64,000 bases of DNA from Thermus amyloliquefaciens (GTDB taxonomy: Bacteria; Deinococcota; Deinococci; Deinococcales; Thermaceae): contig NZ_JQMV01000003.1 of assembly GCF_000744885.1 (NCBI RefSeq), positions 1,116,001 to 1,180,000 of the forward strand, in the 5' to 3' direction. Both the position numbers and the translations under genes were made by a program. The notes beneath the pieces were generated by a model, which was not told the DNA's origin, ran no database searches, and worked only from the letters and a program-made list of their open reading frames with translations. This document shows positions 26,576-36,362 of this stretch, one piece after another. Numbering within the stretch: position 1 is the first letter of the stretch; each line of letters begins with the position of its first letter.

Positions 26576-28099
26576 ATGGACCCCTTCGGCATCCTCTACA
26601 CCGACCTTTACCAGCTCACCATGGGCCAGGTTTACTTTAGGCTCGGCCTCCACGAGAGGGAGGCCCTCTTTGAGGCCTTCTACCGCAAAAACCCGGACTA
26701 TGGGGCCCACCAGGCGGGCTACACCGTTTTCGCCGGCCTGGACCCCCTCCTCTCCTGGATGGAAGGGGCCCGCTTCGGCGAAGAGGAGATCGCCGCCCTC
26801 CGCGCCCTCAAAAGCCGAAGCGGCAAGCCCCTTTTCGGCGAGGACTACCTCCGCTACCTGCGGGAGATGGGGGGCTTCTCGGGCCTCACCCTCCGGGCCC
26901 TCCCCGAGGGGCGGGTGGCCCACCCCCAGGTGCCCCTCATCAGCGTGGAGGGCCCCCTCCTCCAGGCCCAGCTCCTGGAAACCGCCCTTTTGAACCGCAT
27001 CAACTACGAGACCCTCATCGCCACCAAGGCCAGCCGGGTGCGGGAAGCGGCGGGGGAGGCGCTGGTGCTGGAGTTCGGCCTCCGCCGCGCCCCCGCGAAG
27101 GGTGGGGAGGCCGCCACCCGGGCAAGCCTCATCGGGGGGGCCAACCGCAGCAGCGCCGTGAGCCTCTCCCACCTCCTGGGGCTTCCCTCCTCCGGGACCC
27201 ACGCCCACAGCATGGTCCAGGCCTTCTTGGCCCTGGGGCATTCCGAGGAGGAGGCCTTCCAGGCCTTCGCCGAGGTCTTCCCCGACGACACCATCCTCCT
27301 TTTGGACACCGTGGACACCTTGGACTCGGGCCTTCCCAACGCCCTACGGGTCTTTGAGCGGTTGCGGCGCAAGGGGCACAAGCCGGTGGGGGTGCGCATC
27401 GACTCCGGGGACCTGGCCTACCTTTCCATCCAGGTGGCCAGGGAGTTGGACAAGGCGGGCTTCCCGGAAACCCTCATCGTCCTTTCCGGGGATCTGGACG
27501 AGCTGGTCATCTGGCAGATCAAGAGCCAGATCCAGGAGGAAGCCCCCCGGTACGGGGTGGACCCCGACCGCCTCCTCAAGCGCCTGGTCTACGGGGTGGG
27601 GACCCGCATGGTGGTTTCCTGGGGCTCCCCGGCCCTAGGGGGGGTCTACAAGCTGGTGGCCATCCGGGAAAACGGCACCTGGGCCCCGGCCATCAAGATC
27701 TCGGACTCCTTGGAAAAGGTGCTGAACCCGGGGCACAAGAGGGTCTACCGGGTATACGACCATCGGGGCCTGGCCACCGCCGACCTCCTGGCCACCTTTG
27801 ACGAGGAGGTCCGGGAGAACCAACCCCTTTCTCTCCGCCACCCCACGGACCCCACCAAGCGCCGCACCCTCCGCCCCGGGGAGTTCACCCTCGAGCCCCT
27901 CCTGGAGGAGGCCTACCGGGGAAAGCGCCTCTTCCCGCCGCTACCCCTGGAAGTCCTCCAGGAAAGGCGGCGAAGGGACGTGGAGCGCCTGGACCCCGGG
28001 GTGCGCCGCCTGGTGAACCCCCACATTTACCACGTTTCCCTCACGGAAAGGCTCTTTGCCCTGAAGGAGGAGCTGGTGGCCCGCCTGGGCGGGGGATGA
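26576..28099 (+). CDS. pncB: Nicotinate phosphoribosyltransferase
   Basis: 507 residues. It makes nicotinate mononucleotide from nicotinate and PRPP in the NAD salvage pathway. Family features are the N-terminal [32 protein letters not shown], the [12 protein letters not shown] block (active-site His) and [14 protein letters not shown]. The length places it in the longer clade. ATG 26576 is six bases from TATGCT with no ribosome binding site. The stretch after it (28100-28205) holds only a GCCTCGG-TG-CCGAGGC hairpin and the dispersed repeat. Confidence 0.95.
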   Translation: MDPFGILYTDLYQLTMGQVYFRLGLHEREALFEAFYRKNPDYGAHQAGYTVFAGLDPLLSWMEGARFGEEEIAALRALKSRSGKPLFGEDYLRYLREMGGFSGLTLRALPEGRVAHPQVPLISVEGPLLQAQLLETALLNRINYETLIATKASRVREAAGEALVLEFGLRRAPAKGGEAATRASLIGGANRSSAVSLSHLLGLPSSGTHAHSMVQAFLALGHSEEEAFQAFAEVFPDDTILLLDTVDTLDSGLPNALRVFERLRRKGHKPVGVRIDSGDLAYLSIQVARELDKAGFPETLIVLSGDLDELVIWQIKSQIQEEAPRYGVDPDRLLKRLVYGVGTRMVVSWGSPALGGVYKLVAIRENGTWAPAIKISDSLEKVLNPGHKRVYRVYDHRGLATADLLATFDEEVRENQPLSLRHPTDPTKRRTLRPGEFTLEPLLEEAYRGKRLFPPLPLEVLQERRRRDVERLDPGVRRLVNPHIYHVSLTERLFALKEELVARLGGG

Positions 28100-28138
28100 G
28101 GGCCTCGGTGCCGAGGCATGGAGGTTGCCGCAACGGGC

Positions 28139-28172
28139 GGGAAGAAGGGCGATGCCCAAAGCCTTTCTAGGG
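28139..28172 (-). repeat. Dispersed intergenic repeat, copy B
   Basis: On the minus strand it reads CCTAGAAAGGCTTTGGG (28172-28156), then a variable part, GCCC, T-rich, CCC to 28139. It matches copy A (10548-10580) closely. It lies between convergent pncB and clpX; a GCAA-loop hairpin follows at about 28174-28203. Confidence 0.55.
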
Positions 28173-28205
28173 GCCCCCCTCGTGGCTTGCGCCACGACGG
28201 GGCCC

Positions 28206-29399
28206 TTAGGAAGCCTGGCGGAGCTTGGCCTCCTCGAGGGCCTTCAGGGGCTGGTCTAGGTGGGGAAGGTCCAGGACCAGTTCCCTCACCCCGCTTCCCG
28301 GGGCCTCAAACATCAGGTCCACCATGGTCTTCTCCAGGATGGCCCTCAGGCCCCGCGCCCCGGTGCCCCGCTTCAGGGCCCTGCGGGCGATCTCCTTCAG
28401 GGCCGCCTGGGTGAAGCGAAGCTCAATCCCCTCCATGCGCAAAAGCTCCTGGTACTGTTTCACCAAGGCGTTTTTGGGCTCGGTGAGGATGCGCACCAGG
28501 TCGTCCTCCGTGAGGGGGTGGAGCTGGACGATGAGGGGGGCCCGGCCCACAAACTCGGGGATCATGCCGAACTTCACCAGGTCCTCGGGGATGACCTCCA
28601 GGGGCTCCTCCTTGCTCTGGGTGCGGGTGAAGCCGATGGTGGTGCGCTCGGTGCGGGCCTTGACGATGTTCTCCAGGCCCTCAAAGGCCCCGCCCAGGAT
28701 GAAGAGGATGTTCTTGGTGTTCACCGGGATGAACTCCTGGTGCGGGTGCTTGCGCCCCCCCTGGGGAGGCACGTTGGCGATGGTCCCCTCAATGATCTTC
28801 AGAAGGGCCTGCTGCACACCTTCCCCGGAAACATCCCGGGTCAAGGAGGGGTTTTCCGACTTCCGGGCGATCTTGTCGATCTCGTCAATGTAGACGATGC
28901 CCATCTCCGCCCGCTCCACGTCAAAGTCCGCGTTCTGCAGGAGGCGGAGGATGACGTTCTCCACGTCCTCGCCCACGTAGCCCGCCTCGGTCAGGGTGGT
29001 GGCGTCGGCGATGGCGAAGGGCACGTCCAAGAAGCGGGCCAGGGTTTCCGCCAGTAGGGTCTTGCCCGTGCCCGTGGGCCCGATGAGGAGGATGTTGGCC
29101 TTGCCGATCTCCGCCTCCGGGTGGAGGAGGCGCTTGTAGTGGTTGTAGACGGCCACGCTCAAGGCCCTCTTGGCCGCCTCCTGCCCCACCACGTACTGGT
29201 CCAGATGGGCCTTGATCTCCTGGGGCCTGGGAAGGCGCGTGGGCCCCTTGGGCCCCCGCTTCTCCTGGCGCAGGAGTTCCTGGGCCCGCTCCACGCAGTC
29301 CTCGCAGATGTAGACCTCGGCGATGGGGCTTTCCAAAAGCCGCCCCGTTTCCGGAGGGCGCAGACCGCAAAAGCTGCAGTGAGGTCTAGGCTTCCTCAC
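28206..29399 (-). CDS. clpX: ATP-dependent protease ATPase subunit ClpX
   Basis: 397 residues. The N-terminal zinc finger has CSFCGLRP and ICEDC (four Cys, about residues 8-36). The AAA+ core has Walker [13 protein letters not shown], the pore loop [10 protein letters not shown], Walker [13 protein letters not shown], the ClpP-contacting loop IGF, and sensor 2 GARGLRAIL. It unfolds substrates such as ssrA-tagged proteins and feeds them to ClpP. The GTG start at 29399 overlaps the end of clpP by 14 bases, so the two are coupled. Confidence 0.97.
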   Translation of the reverse strand: MRKPRPHCSFCGLRPPETGRLLESPIAEVYICEDCVERAQELLRQEKRGPKGPTRLPRPQEIKAHLDQYVVGQEAAKRALSVAVYNHYKRLLHPEAEIGKANILLIGPTGTGKTLLAETLARFLDVPFAIADATTLTEAGYVGEDVENVILRLLQNADFDVERAEMGIVYIDEIDKIARKSENPSLTRDVSGEGVQQALLKIIEGTIANVPPQGGRKHPHQEFIPVNTKNILFILGGAFEGLENIVKARTERTTIGFTRTQSKEEPLEVIPEDLVKFGMIPEFVGRAPLIVQLHPLTEDDLVRILTEPKNALVKQYQELLRMEGIELRFTQAALKEIARRALKRGTGARGLRAILEKTMVDLMFEAPGSGVRELVLDLPHLDQPLKALEEAKLRQAS

Positions 29400-29970
29400 G
29401 GGTCACCACCTGGTCGATCAGGCCGTACTCCAAGGCCTCCTGGGCGGAAAGGTAGTAGTCCCGGTCGGTGTCCTTCTCCACCTTCTCCAGGGGCTGGCCG
29501 GTGTGCTTGGCCAGGATCTCGTTCAAAAGCTTCTTGGCCTTCAAGATCTCCTGGGCCTGGATGGCGATGTCGCTGGCCGTACCCCGCACCCCGCCCCAGG
29601 GCTGATGGATCATGACCTTGGAGTGGGGCAGGGCGTAACGCCGGCCCTTCTCCCCGGCGGCCAGGATCACCGCGGCCATGCTGGCCGCCATGCCGATGAC
29701 GATGGTGGAGACCGGGGCCCTTACGAACTGCATGGTGTCGTAGATGGCCAGCCCGGCATCCACCTCGCCCCCGGGGGAGTTGATGTAGAGGCGGATCTCC
29801 TGATTGGGGTTCTGGGCATCCAGGAAAAGCAGCTGGGCCACGATGGTATTGGCCACCTGGGAGTCTATGGGGGTTCCCAGGAAGATGATGCGATCCTTGA
29901 GTAGCCGGGAGTAGATGTCGTAGACCCGCTCGCCGCGGGCGGTCTGCTCTATGACGTAGGGTATGACCAT
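29386..29970 (-). CDS. clpP: ATP-dependent Clp protease proteolytic subunit
   Basis: 194 residues, the exact length of Thermus ClpP from ATG 29970. The catalytic triad is visible: S97 in GMAASMAA, H122 in VMIHQP and D171 in [10 protein letters not shown]. The hinge/oligomer block is [24 protein letters not shown] lies six bases upstream of the ATG, and a TACAAT box (29986-29981) suggests its own promoter besides read-through from tig. It forms the tetradecameric chamber used by ClpX. A longer in-frame start upstream lacks homology. Confidence 0.97.
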   Translation of the reverse strand: MVIPYVIEQTARGERVYDIYSRLLKDRIIFLGTPIDSQVANTIVAQLLFLDAQNPNQEIRLYINSPGGEVDAGLAIYDTMQFVRAPVSTIVIGMAASMAAVILAAGEKGRRYALPHSKVMIHQPWGGVRGTASDIAIQAQEILKAKKLLNEILAKHTGQPLEKVEKDTDRDYYLSAQEALEYGLIDQVVTREEA

Positions 29971-29980
29971 ACCAGTCCTC

Positions 29981-29986
29981 ATTGTA
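29981..29986 (-). promoter_or_regulatory. -10 box before clpP
   Basis: TACAAT, 10 bases before ATG 29970, just after the tig-clpP hairpin. No clear -35. Confidence 0.4.
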
Positions 29987-29992
29987 GCGGCA

Positions 29993-30019
29993 GGCCCAGG
30001 GGGAAAACCCCCCTGGGCC
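29993..30019 (-). terminator. Strong hairpin between tig and clpP
   Basis: GGCCCAGGGGG / CCCCCTGGGCC, a perfect 11-bp stem with a five-base loop. No T-run follows, so it is either a weak terminator or an RNA-processing/stability element separating tig from clpPX. Confidence 0.5.
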
Positions 30020-30031
30020 ACCATGGCGCAC

Positions 30032-31246
30032 CTACAAGAGCTTAGACAAGGCCTCCTTGACGGCCTTGTCCTGAAGGTAAGCCGCCCTCAGGCGGGCTAA
30101 ACCCCTTTCCCCAAACTCCCGCCTCAGCTCCTGCAGGGAGACCCCGTAGGACCGGGCCACCGCCTGGAGGTAAGCCTCCCATTCCTCCTCGGTGACCTCG
30201 GGCTTGAGCTCCTCCGCCAAACGCTCCTTGGCCAAGGAGCGCCTCACCCGCTTGAGGACCTCCTGCCTCAGGTCCTCCCAGAACTTGGCCAACTCCCCTT
30301 TCTCCTCCAGGGCCTTGAGGTAGGCCTCGAGGGGGATCCCCTGGGCGGCCAGGTCCTCCGCCAGGTGCTCGAGGAGGTGGCGTTCCTCCGCCTCCAGCAT
30401 GGAAGGGGGGATCTCCGCCTCCAGCCCCTCGGCCAACTTCTCCAAGAAGGCCCGCTCCCGCGCCTCCTGGTACTCCCGCTCCGCCTGGCGCTTGAGGCTT
30501 TCGCGCACCTTTGCCCTCAGCTCCTCCAGGCTTTCCGCCTCCAGGGTCTTGGCGAACTCCTCATCCAGCTCGGGGAGCTCGAGGGTCTTCACCTCCAGGA
30601 CCTCCGTGCGCACCTCCCGCACCTTCTCCCCCTTCTCGTTCAATACCGGGACCATGACCACCTCTCCGGCCCGCCTGCCCAAAAGGGCCTCCCGCACATG
30701 GGGCAGGGCCTTGGAGAGGTCAATGGGGAACTCCGCCCCCTCCTCGGTGCGCACGAAAACGTGGTCCTTTTCCTGGGCCTCCCGATCCACGGGAACGAGT
30801 TCGGCGTAGCGGTGGCGGAGCTCCTCCAGGGCCTTATCCACCATCTCCTCCGTGACCTCGGGGGCGGCCACCTGGAGTTCAAAGCCCCGCCAGTCGGGGA
30901 GCTTCACCTCCGGGTAGTTCTCCACCTCGGCCACGTAGCGGAAGCCCTCCCCCTCGGTGAGCTCCTGCTCCACCACCCGGGCGGCCACCGGCAGAAGGCC
31001 CAGCTCCCGCACGGCCTCAGGGTAGGTGGTCTCCACCAACCGCTCCTTGAGGTCCTCCAAAAGCTCCTCGCGGCCCAAGCGGGCCTCCACCACCTTCAGG
31101 GGCGCCTTGCCCGGGCGGAAACCCGGGATCCTCACCCGCTTGGCCACGTCCCTGAGCAGGTCCTCGTAGCGCCGCCTAACCTCCTCCGCGGGCACCTCCA
31201 CGCGGACCTTCACCAAGTAACCGGAACGCTCCAGGATCTCCGCCAC
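30032..31246 (-). CDS. tig: Trigger factor (ribosome-bound peptidyl-prolyl isomerase chaperone)
   Basis: 404 residues. The N-terminal ribosome-binding domain has the signature [24 protein letters not shown] divergent FKBP-like domain (about 150-235) and a long helical C-terminal domain follow. It binds L23 at the tunnel exit and protects nascent chains. Start GTG 31246 has GAGGTGAGG upstream. It is placed before clpP-clpX as in many bacteria, downstream of two tRNA genes. Confidence 0.95.
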   Translation of the reverse strand: MAEILERSGYLVKVRVEVPAEEVRRRYEDLLRDVAKRVRIPGFRPGKAPLKVVEARLGREELLEDLKERLVETTYPEAVRELGLLPVAARVVEQELTEGEGFRYVAEVENYPEVKLPDWRGFELQVAAPEVTEEMVDKALEELRHRYAELVPVDREAQEKDHVFVRTEEGAEFPIDLSKALPHVREALLGRRAGEVVMVPVLNEKGEKVREVRTEVLEVKTLELPELDEEFAKTLEAESLEELRAKVRESLKRQAEREYQEARERAFLEKLAEGLEAEIPPSMLEAEERHLLEHLAEDLAAQGIPLEAYLKALEEKGELAKFWEDLRQEVLKRVRRSLAKERLAEELKPEVTEEEWEAYLQAVARSYGVSLQELRREFGERGLARLRAAYLQDKAVKEALSKLL

Positions 31247-31280
31247 GCCTCACCTCACTAACAAGGGGGCCCCGCCCAGG

Positions 31281-31365
31281 TGGTGCGAGGAGCGGGACTT
31301 GAACCCGCACGGGTTACCCCACCGGATCCTAAGTCCGGCGCGTCTACCGGTTCCGCCATCCTCGC
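31281..31365 (-). tRNA. tRNA-Leu (anticodon UAG)
   Basis: Cloverleaf on the minus strand: acceptor GCGAGGA/TCCTCGC, anticodon stem CCGGA/TCCGG with loop CTTAGGA (anticodon TAG), a long variable arm (class II), T-arm GCGGG-TTCAAGT-CCCGC, and encoded CCA (31283-31281). Confidence 0.96.
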
Positions 31366-31389
31366 GCAAGGAGGGCGAGGCCCCCCCTT

Positions 31390-31414
31390 AAAATACCACC
31401 CCTTGCGGGGTGGT
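31390..31414 (-). terminator. Terminator between tRNA-His and tRNA-Leu
   Basis: ACCACCCC / GGGGTGGT with a GCAA loop (31414-31395), followed by TATTTT. The TATTTT might also serve as a -10 box for tRNA-Leu, 25 bases downstream. Confidence 0.65.
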
Positions 31415-31419
31415 GGTGT

Positions 31420-31497
31420 TGGGGTGAGCGATGGGACTTGAACCCACGACCCCCGGATCCACAGTCCGGTGCTCTGACCAGCTGAGCTACGCTCACC
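31420..31497 (-). tRNA. tRNA-His (anticodon GUG)
   Basis: Acceptor GTGAGCG/CGCTCAC with the extra 5' G (31497) opposite discriminator C, the identity mark of tRNA-His. Anticodon loop CTGTGGA (GTG), T-arm GTGGG-TTCAAGT-CCCAT, encoded CCA (31422-31420). Confidence 0.96.
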
Positions 31498-31513
31498 ACG
31501 CTCAGCATCCGCC

Positions 31514-31542
31514 ATTCTAAGGAGCTAGGTACCCTCCGTCAA
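31514..31542 (-). promoter_or_regulatory. Promoter of the tRNA-His gene
   Basis: TTGACG (31542-31537), 17 bp, TAGAAT (31519-31514). The -35 box lies inside the 3' end of the rhodanese gene. The expected start is close to the tRNA 5' end. Confidence 0.75.
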
Positions 31543-31809
31543 GGCCTGAAGCCCCCCCTCGAGGCTCATGGCCTCATACCCTTCCGCCTCCAGGTACAAG
31601 GCCGCCACCTGGCTGATAAGCCCCTTCTCGCACACCAGGAGGAGGGGAACCCTGGGCAGGCGGTGCTCCCCCGACTGGATCTTCTCCAAGGGCACCCACT
31701 CCGCCGCAAAGGGCAGGGGGGTGCGACGCTTATCCGCGGGGCGGACGTCCACCACCTTCACCCCCTGGTCCAAGAGGGCGGGCAGGTCCTGGGGTTTGAC
31801 CCTCCGCAT
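31525..31809 (-). CDS. Single-domain rhodanese-like protein
   Basis: A 94-residue rhodanese domain: MRRVKPQDLPALLDQGVKVVDVRPADK, then the active loop LLVCEKGLISQVAALYLEAEG, with the Cys that would carry sulfur, and the ending MSLEGGLQAL. The loop is shortened relative to thiosulfate sulfurtransferases, as in small sulfur-carrier or regulatory rhodaneses. Start ATG 31809 lies seven bases after TACAAT (31822-31817) and has no ribosome binding site. It is divergent from carB and directly upstream of the tRNA genes. Confidence 0.85.
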   Translation of the reverse strand: MRRVKPQDLPALLDQGVKVVDVRPADKRRTPLPFAAEWVPLEKIQSGEHRLPRVPLLLVCEKGLISQVAALYLEAEGYEAMSLEGGLQALTEGT

Positions 31810-31859
31810 ACCCCTGATTGTACCAGGATCAGGCGGGGCCTCGAGGGCCTTGCGCAAAG

Positions 31860-31890
31860 TTATGCAAAACATCCCGGGAGTTCTGCATAA
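31860..31890. promoter_or_regulatory. Inverted repeat upstream of carB (possible operator)
   Basis: TTATGCA (31860-31866) and TGCATAA (31884-31890), perfect inverted copies with 17 bp between. TGCATAA resembles an arginine-repressor half-site, which would suit carB, but no repressor gene is nearby and the match is short. Confidence 0.35.
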
Positions 31891-31952
31891 GAAGCGGGGG
31901 GCTCCTCCCACAACCCGGGGCAAATATGTTATCCTCGCCCATTGGGTACGCG

Positions 31953-34900
31953 ATGCCGCCGAGAAGAGACCTGAAGAAAATCCTCATCATCGGTTCCGGG
32001 CCCATCACCATTGGCCAGGCCGCGGAGTTTGACTACTCGGGCACCCAGGCGGTGAAGGCCCTAAGGGGGGCGGGGTACGAGGCCATCCTGGTCAACTCCA
32101 ACCCCGCCACCATCATGACCGACCCCGAGCTGGCCGAGCGCACCTACCTGGAACCCCTGACCCTGGAGTACCTGGAAAGGGTGATCGCCAAGGAGCGCCC
32201 CGACGCCCTCCTGCCCACCTTAGGAGGCCAAACCGCCTTAAACCTCTCCATGGCCCTCCACGAGGAGGGCATCCTGGCCCGCTATGGGGTGGAGCTCATC
32301 GGGGCCAAGGCGGAGGCCATAAGGAAGGGCGAGGACCGGGAAGAGTTCCAAAAGGCCATGCGGAAGATCGGCCTCGAGGTGCCTCGAGGGGAGATGGTGT
32401 CCAGCGTGGAGGAGGGCCTCCACTTCGCCCGGGAGGTGGGCTACCCCGTGGTGGTCCGCCCCTCCTTCACCCTGGGAGGCACCGGGGGCGGCATCGCCCG
32501 CAACGAGGCGGAGCTCAAGGAGGTCCTGGGCCGGGGGCTCCTCCTCTCCCCGGTGCACACCGCCTTGGTGGAGGAATCGGTTTTGGGCTGGAAGGAGTTT
32601 GAGCTGGAGGTGATGCGGGACCATGCGGACACCGTGGTCATCATCACCAGCATCGAAAACGTGGACCCCATGGGGGTCCACACCGGGGACTCCATCACCG
32701 TGGCGCCAGCCCAAACCCTTTCCGATGTGGAATACCAAAGGATGCGGGACGCCGCCAGGGCGGTGATCCGGGAGATCGGGGTGGACACCGGGGGCTCCAA
32801 CATCCAGTTCGCCGTGGACCCCAAGACGGGCCGCCAGGTGGTCATCGAGATGAACCCCCGGGTCTCCCGCTCCAGCGCCTTGGCCTCCAAGGCCACGGGC
32901 TTCCCCATCGCCAAGATCGCGGCCCTTCTGGCGGTGGGCTACCGCTTGGACGAGCTCCCCAACGACATCACCCGCAAGACCCCGGCCTCCTTTGAACCCA
33001 CCATTGACTACGTGGTGGTGAAGATCCCCCGCTTTGCCTTTGAGAAGTTCAGGGACCTCCCCAACACCCTGGGGGAACTCAAGGACGAGCTGGGCACCCA
33101 GATGCGGTCCGTGGGGGAGGTGATGGCCATCGGCCGCACCTTCAAGGAGGCCCTCATGAAGGCCCTAAGGGGCCTGGAGCGGGACGTGAGGGCCCTGGCC
33201 CAGGTGCGCACGGGGGATCTGGAGAAAAAGCTCTACCCGAACCCCGACCGCATCTATGCGGTCATGGAACTCCTGCGGCGGGGCATGCCCATAGAGGACC
33301 TCCACCAGGCCACCCGCATTGACCCCTGGTTTCTCCACCAGATCCAGGAAATCGTGCAGGCCGAGGCCTGGCTCCAGGCCAACCCTCCCGCGGACCGGGA
33401 GGAGTGGCGCTTCTACAAGGGCCTGGGCCTCCCCGACGCCCGCATGGGCGAGCTCCTGGGCAAGGGGGAGCAGGAAATCCGCCAGGAGCGGAAGGCCCTG
33501 GGGGTAACCCCCGTCTACAAGACCGTGGACACCTGCGCCGCGGAGTTTGAGGCCTACACCCCTTACCACTACTCCACCTACGAGCTGGAGGACGAGGTCT
33601 GGCCCACCCAGAAGCCCAAGGTGGTGATCCTGGGCTCGGGGCCCATAAGGATCGGCCAGGGGGTGGAGTTTGACTACGCCACGGTGCATGCGGTTTGGGC
33701 CCTCAAGGAGGCGGGGTACGAGACCATCATGGTGAACTCCAACCCCGAGACGGTTTCCACCGACTACGACACCGCCGACCGCCTCTACTTTGAGCCCCTG
33801 ACCCTGGAGGACGTCCTGAACCTGGTGGAGCACGAGAAGCCCCTCGGGGTCATCGCCACCCTGGGCGGCCAGACCCCCCTGAAGCTGGCCAAGGGCCTGG
33901 AAGAGGCTGGGGTACGGCTTCTCGGCACCCCCTTCGCCGCCATCCACAAGGCGGAGGACCGCCAAGAGTTCAACCGGCTTTGCCAGAACCTGGGCATCCC
34001 TCAGCCCGAGGGCCGGGTGGCGGCCACCCCCGAGGAGGCCTTGAGGCTTGCCGAGGAGGTGGGCTTCCCCCTCCTGGCCCGGCCCAGCTACGTGCTGGGG
34101 GGCCGGGCCATGCGGGTGCTAAAGAGCCGGGGGGAACTGAAGCGGTACCTGGAGGAGGTCTACGAGCCCTTGCAGGACAAACCCTCCATCCTCCTGGACC
34201 GGTACCTGGAAGGGGCCCTGGAGCTGGATGTGGACGCCCTTTCCGACGGGGAAGAGGTGCTGATCGCCGGGATCATGGAGCACGTGGAGCGGGCCGGGGT
34301 GCACTCCGGGGACTCCGCCACGGTGCTGCCCCCCGTGCACCTCTCCCCCACCGCCTTGGAGAGGGTGCGGGCCTACACCCGGAAGCTGGCCCTGGCCCTG
34401 GGGGTAAAGGGGCTTCTCAACGTGCAGTATGCGGTCCTGGGGGAGGAGGTGTATATCCTCGAGGCCAACCCCCGGGCCAGCCGCACCGTGCCCTTCGTCT
34501 CCAAGGCCATCGGCATCCCCCTGGCCAAGCTGGCCGCCCTCATCGCCGTGGGCAAAAGCCTGCGGGAACTGGGGGTGCGGGACCTGGACCCCGTCCCTCC
34601 CTACTATGCGGTGAAGGAGGTGGTCATCCCCTGGCTCAAATTCCCGGGGGTGATCCCGGTCCTGGGCCCCGAGATGCGCTCCACCGGGGAGAGCATGGGC
34701 CTGGACCAGGACCCTTACCTGGCCTACTACAAGGCGCAACTGGGGGCGGGCCAAAGGCTTCCCCTCTCCGGGAGGGTCCGCTTCCTGGAGGAAGGGCTTC
34801 CCGAAGGGGAACGGGCCAGGCTGGCGGAGGTGCGCCAAGCCTACCTGGAGGCCGGCTTCACCCTCTCCCAGGAAGCCTACGACCTCCTCATCTGCCCCAC

Positions 34901-35060
34901 CCCCCATCCCGAGCTGAGGCGGGCCGTGGAGAAGGGGCTTCCCTTCATCACCACCCTGGAGGGTGCCTGGTGGAGCCTAAAGGCCATCCTGAAGGCCCGG
35001 GAAAGGGCACCCGAGGCCAGAAGCCTACAGGAGTGGCACGGCCTCCTGCAGCAAGCCTAG
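31953..35060 (+). CDS. carB: Carbamoyl-phosphate synthase large subunit
   Basis: 1035 residues with the duplicated ATP-grasp layout: two homologous halves, each opening [12 protein letters not shown] / [15 protein letters not shown] with the FDY-T-A block. An oligomerisation domain lies in the middle and an MGS-like allosteric domain at the end. It makes carbamoyl phosphate from bicarbonate, glutamine-derived ammonia and two ATP for arginine and pyrimidines. The small subunit CarA is not in the window. Start ATG 31953 ([11 protein letters not shown]) is chosen by homology; nothing upstream in frame is conserved. Confidence 0.97.
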   Translation: MPPRRDLKKILIIGSGPITIGQAAEFDYSGTQAVKALRGAGYEAILVNSNPATIMTDPELAERTYLEPLTLEYLERVIAKERPDALLPTLGGQTALNLSMALHEEGILARYGVELIGAKAEAIRKGEDREEFQKAMRKIGLEVPRGEMVSSVEEGLHFAREVGYPVVVRPSFTLGGTGGGIARNEAELKEVLGRGLLLSPVHTALVEESVLGWKEFELEVMRDHADTVVIITSIENVDPMGVHTGDSITVAPAQTLSDVEYQRMRDAARAVIREIGVDTGGSNIQFAVDPKTGRQVVIEMNPRVSRSSALASKATGFPIAKIAALLAVGYRLDELPNDITRKTPASFEPTIDYVVVKIPRFAFEKFRDLPNTLGELKDELGTQMRSVGEVMAIGRTFKEALMKALRGLERDVRALAQVRTGDLEKKLYPNPDRIYAVMELLRRGMPIEDLHQATRIDPWFLHQIQEIVQAEAWLQANPPADREEWRFYKGLGLPDARMGELLGKGEQEIRQERKALGVTPVYKTVDTCAAEFEAYTPYHYSTYELEDEVWPTQKPKVVILGSGPIRIGQGVEFDYATVHAVWALKEAGYETIMVNSNPETVSTDYDTADRLYFEPLTLEDVLNLVEHEKPLGVIATLGGQTPLKLAKGLEEAGVRLLGTPFAAIHKAEDRQEFNRLCQNLGIPQPEGRVAATPEEALRLAEEVGFPLLARPSYVLGGRAMRVLKSRGELKRYLEEVYEPLQDKPSILLDRYLEGALELDVDALSDGEEVLIAGIMEHVERAGVHSGDSATVLPPVHLSPTALERVRAYTRKLALALGVKGLLNVQYAVLGEEVYILEANPRASRTVPFVSKAIGIPLAKLAALIAVGKSLRELGVRDLDPVPPYYAVKEVVIPWLKFPGVIPVLGPEMRSTGESMGLDQDPYLAYYKAQLGAGQRLPLSGRVRFLEEGLPEGERARLAEVRQAYLEAGFTLSQEAYDLLICPTPHPELRRAVEKGLPFITTLEGAWWSLKAILKARERAPEARSLQEWHGLLQQA

Positions 35061-35106
35061 GTGGGGCTTGCCGCCAGATGCGGACTTCGCCCGTGACGAA
35101 GAGGCA

Positions 35107-35136
35107 GGGAATAAGCATGGCCAAAGCTTTTTTGGG
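35107..35136 (-). repeat. Dispersed intergenic repeat, degenerate copy C
   Basis: The minus strand CCCAAAAAAGCTTTGG (35136-35121), then a variable part ending in TTCCC at 35107, matches copies A and B, with a few changes and three bases fewer. Confidence 0.4.
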
Positions 35137-35157
35137 GCACCTGCAAGCCCCCCAGTG

Positions 35158-35163
35158 TACAAT
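35158..35163 (+). promoter_or_regulatory. Leaderless -10 box of the PII-like gene
   Basis: TACAAT, eight bases before ATG 35172. GAGGG lies between them and could also act as a weak ribosome binding site. Confidence 0.45.
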
Positions 35164-35171
35164 GAGGGCCA

Positions 35172-35501
35172 ATGAAGCTCATCGTGGCCATCGTGCAGGA
35201 TACGGACGCCCCAGGCCTCACCAAGGCCCTTCTGGAGCGGGGCCTTCAGTCCACCAAGCTGGCCTCCACCGGCGGCTTCTTGCGGGAGGGCAACACCACC
35301 TTGCTGATCGGGGTGGAGGACGATAGGGTCCCCGAGGTCCTCGAGCTCATCCGGGAAAAATGCCGCACCCGCACCCGCCTGGTCACCAGGGGCTTCCCCC
35401 TCTCCGAGGCCCCTGACCCCTTCCTGGCGCAGCCGGTGGAGGTGCAGGTGGGGGGGGCGGTGGTCTTTGTCCTCCCGGTGGAGGGGTTTTTCAAGGTATG
35501 A
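35172..35501 (+). CDS. darA: PII-like cyclic-di-AMP receptor (PstA/DarA, DUF970 family)
   Basis: 109 residues, very close to Bacillus/Staphylococcus PstA-DarA: MKLIVAIVQDTDAPGLTKAL, TKLASTGGFLREGNTTLLIG and PVEVQVGGAVVFVLPVEGF. These blocks form the trimeric ferredoxin-like fold that binds c-di-AMP between subunits. The output partner is unknown in all species. It is the first gene of a tightly packed plus-strand run; its stop overlaps the ATG of the next gene (ATGA). Confidence 0.93.
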   Translation: MKLIVAIVQDTDAPGLTKALLERGLQSTKLASTGGFLREGNTTLLIGVEDDRVPEVLELIREKCRTRTRLVTRGFPLSEAPDPFLAQPVEVQVGGAVVFVLPVEGFFKV

Positions 35502-36352
35502 GGAGCTGGGCCCTTCTCCTCCTCATGGGGGCGGGCTTGGCCCAGATCGGCAAGCCGGCGGGGGGCTTTCTCCAGGGCATCCTACCCCCTCCGGGAAGCC
35601 AGCTCCAGGTGGAGGAGAAAAATGGCCGCCTCCTGGCGGTGGGCTACACCGGGCCCCTGGACGCCGCCTTCCTGGGCCGGTTGGCGGAGAGGGCCACGGG
35701 CATGGCCTTCGCCGCCCCTCTTCAGGAGTGGATGGCCAAGAACGCCGGGAACCTCAAAGGGCAACGGGTCAGCCTGAGCCTGGGAGAGGCCTTTCTCCTG
35801 GACCTTGCGCTCACGGAACCCCTGCGGGCCCGGATAGGCCCCAGGGAAATCCAGGAAACGGCCCTGGGCGAGGACCGCTGGGTGCTGGGGGAAAGGGGCC
35901 CTGTGCTCCGCATCTTCTCGGACTTCCAGTGCCCCTTCTGCCAGCGCCTGGCCCGCGAGGTGCTCCCCCAGCTGAAACCCCGGGCCCTCAAGGGGGAGCT
36001 TCGGATCAGCTACCGCCACTTCCCCCTAAAGGAGATCCACCCCCAGGCCCTCCCTGCCGCCATCGCCGCGGAGTGCGCCGGGGCGCAAGGCGCCTTCTGG
36101 CCCTACCACGACCTCTTGATGCAGGGCCGGCTTGGGGACTACCTGGGCCTGGCCCGCACCCTTTCCCTGGACCCGCAGGCCTTCGCCGCCTGCCTCAAGG
36201 ACCCCCAGGTGGCCGCCCGGGTGGAGGCGGAGCGGGCCTTGGCCCTCCGCCTGGGGCTAAGGGGAACCCCCTCCGCCTTCGTGGGCCCCTACCGGGTTCC
36301 GGACCCCTTTGACCTGGGGAGGCTCCTGGACTATCTGGCCCTGGCCCGCTAA
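35498..36352 (+). CDS. Secreted DsbA-like thiol oxidoreductase
   Basis: 284 residues. A short signal peptide (MRSWALLLLMGAGLAQ) suggests export. A 100-residue N-terminal region of unknown fold is followed by a thioredoxin/DsbA-like domain (about 130-280) with the redox pair C145-P-F-C148 in SDFQCPFCQ and the cis-Pro block LRGTPSAFVGPYRV. This resembles the BdbD/DsbG-type Thioredoxin_4 family, which makes or isomerises disulfides outside the cytoplasm. ATG 35498 overlaps the darA stop. A second Cys pair further on (EC-AGAQGAFW and AACLKD) is common in this family. Confidence 0.88.
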   Translation: MRSWALLLLMGAGLAQIGKPAGGFLQGILPPPGSQLQVEEKNGRLLAVGYTGPLDAAFLGRLAERATGMAFAAPLQEWMAKNAGNLKGQRVSLSLGEAFLLDLALTEPLRARIGPREIQETALGEDRWVLGERGPVLRIFSDFQCPFCQRLAREVLPQLKPRALKGELRISYRHFPLKEIHPQALPAAIAAECAGAQGAFWPYHDLLMQGRLGDYLGLARTLSLDPQAFAACLKDPQVAARVEAERALALRLGLRGTPSAFVGPYRVPDPFDLGRLLDYLALAR

Positions 36353-36362
36353 AGTGGTCGGG

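Noticed and set aside
28174-28203. Terminator between pncB and clpX
   Set aside because: The hairpin is clear but has no T-run on either strand, so I do not call termination.
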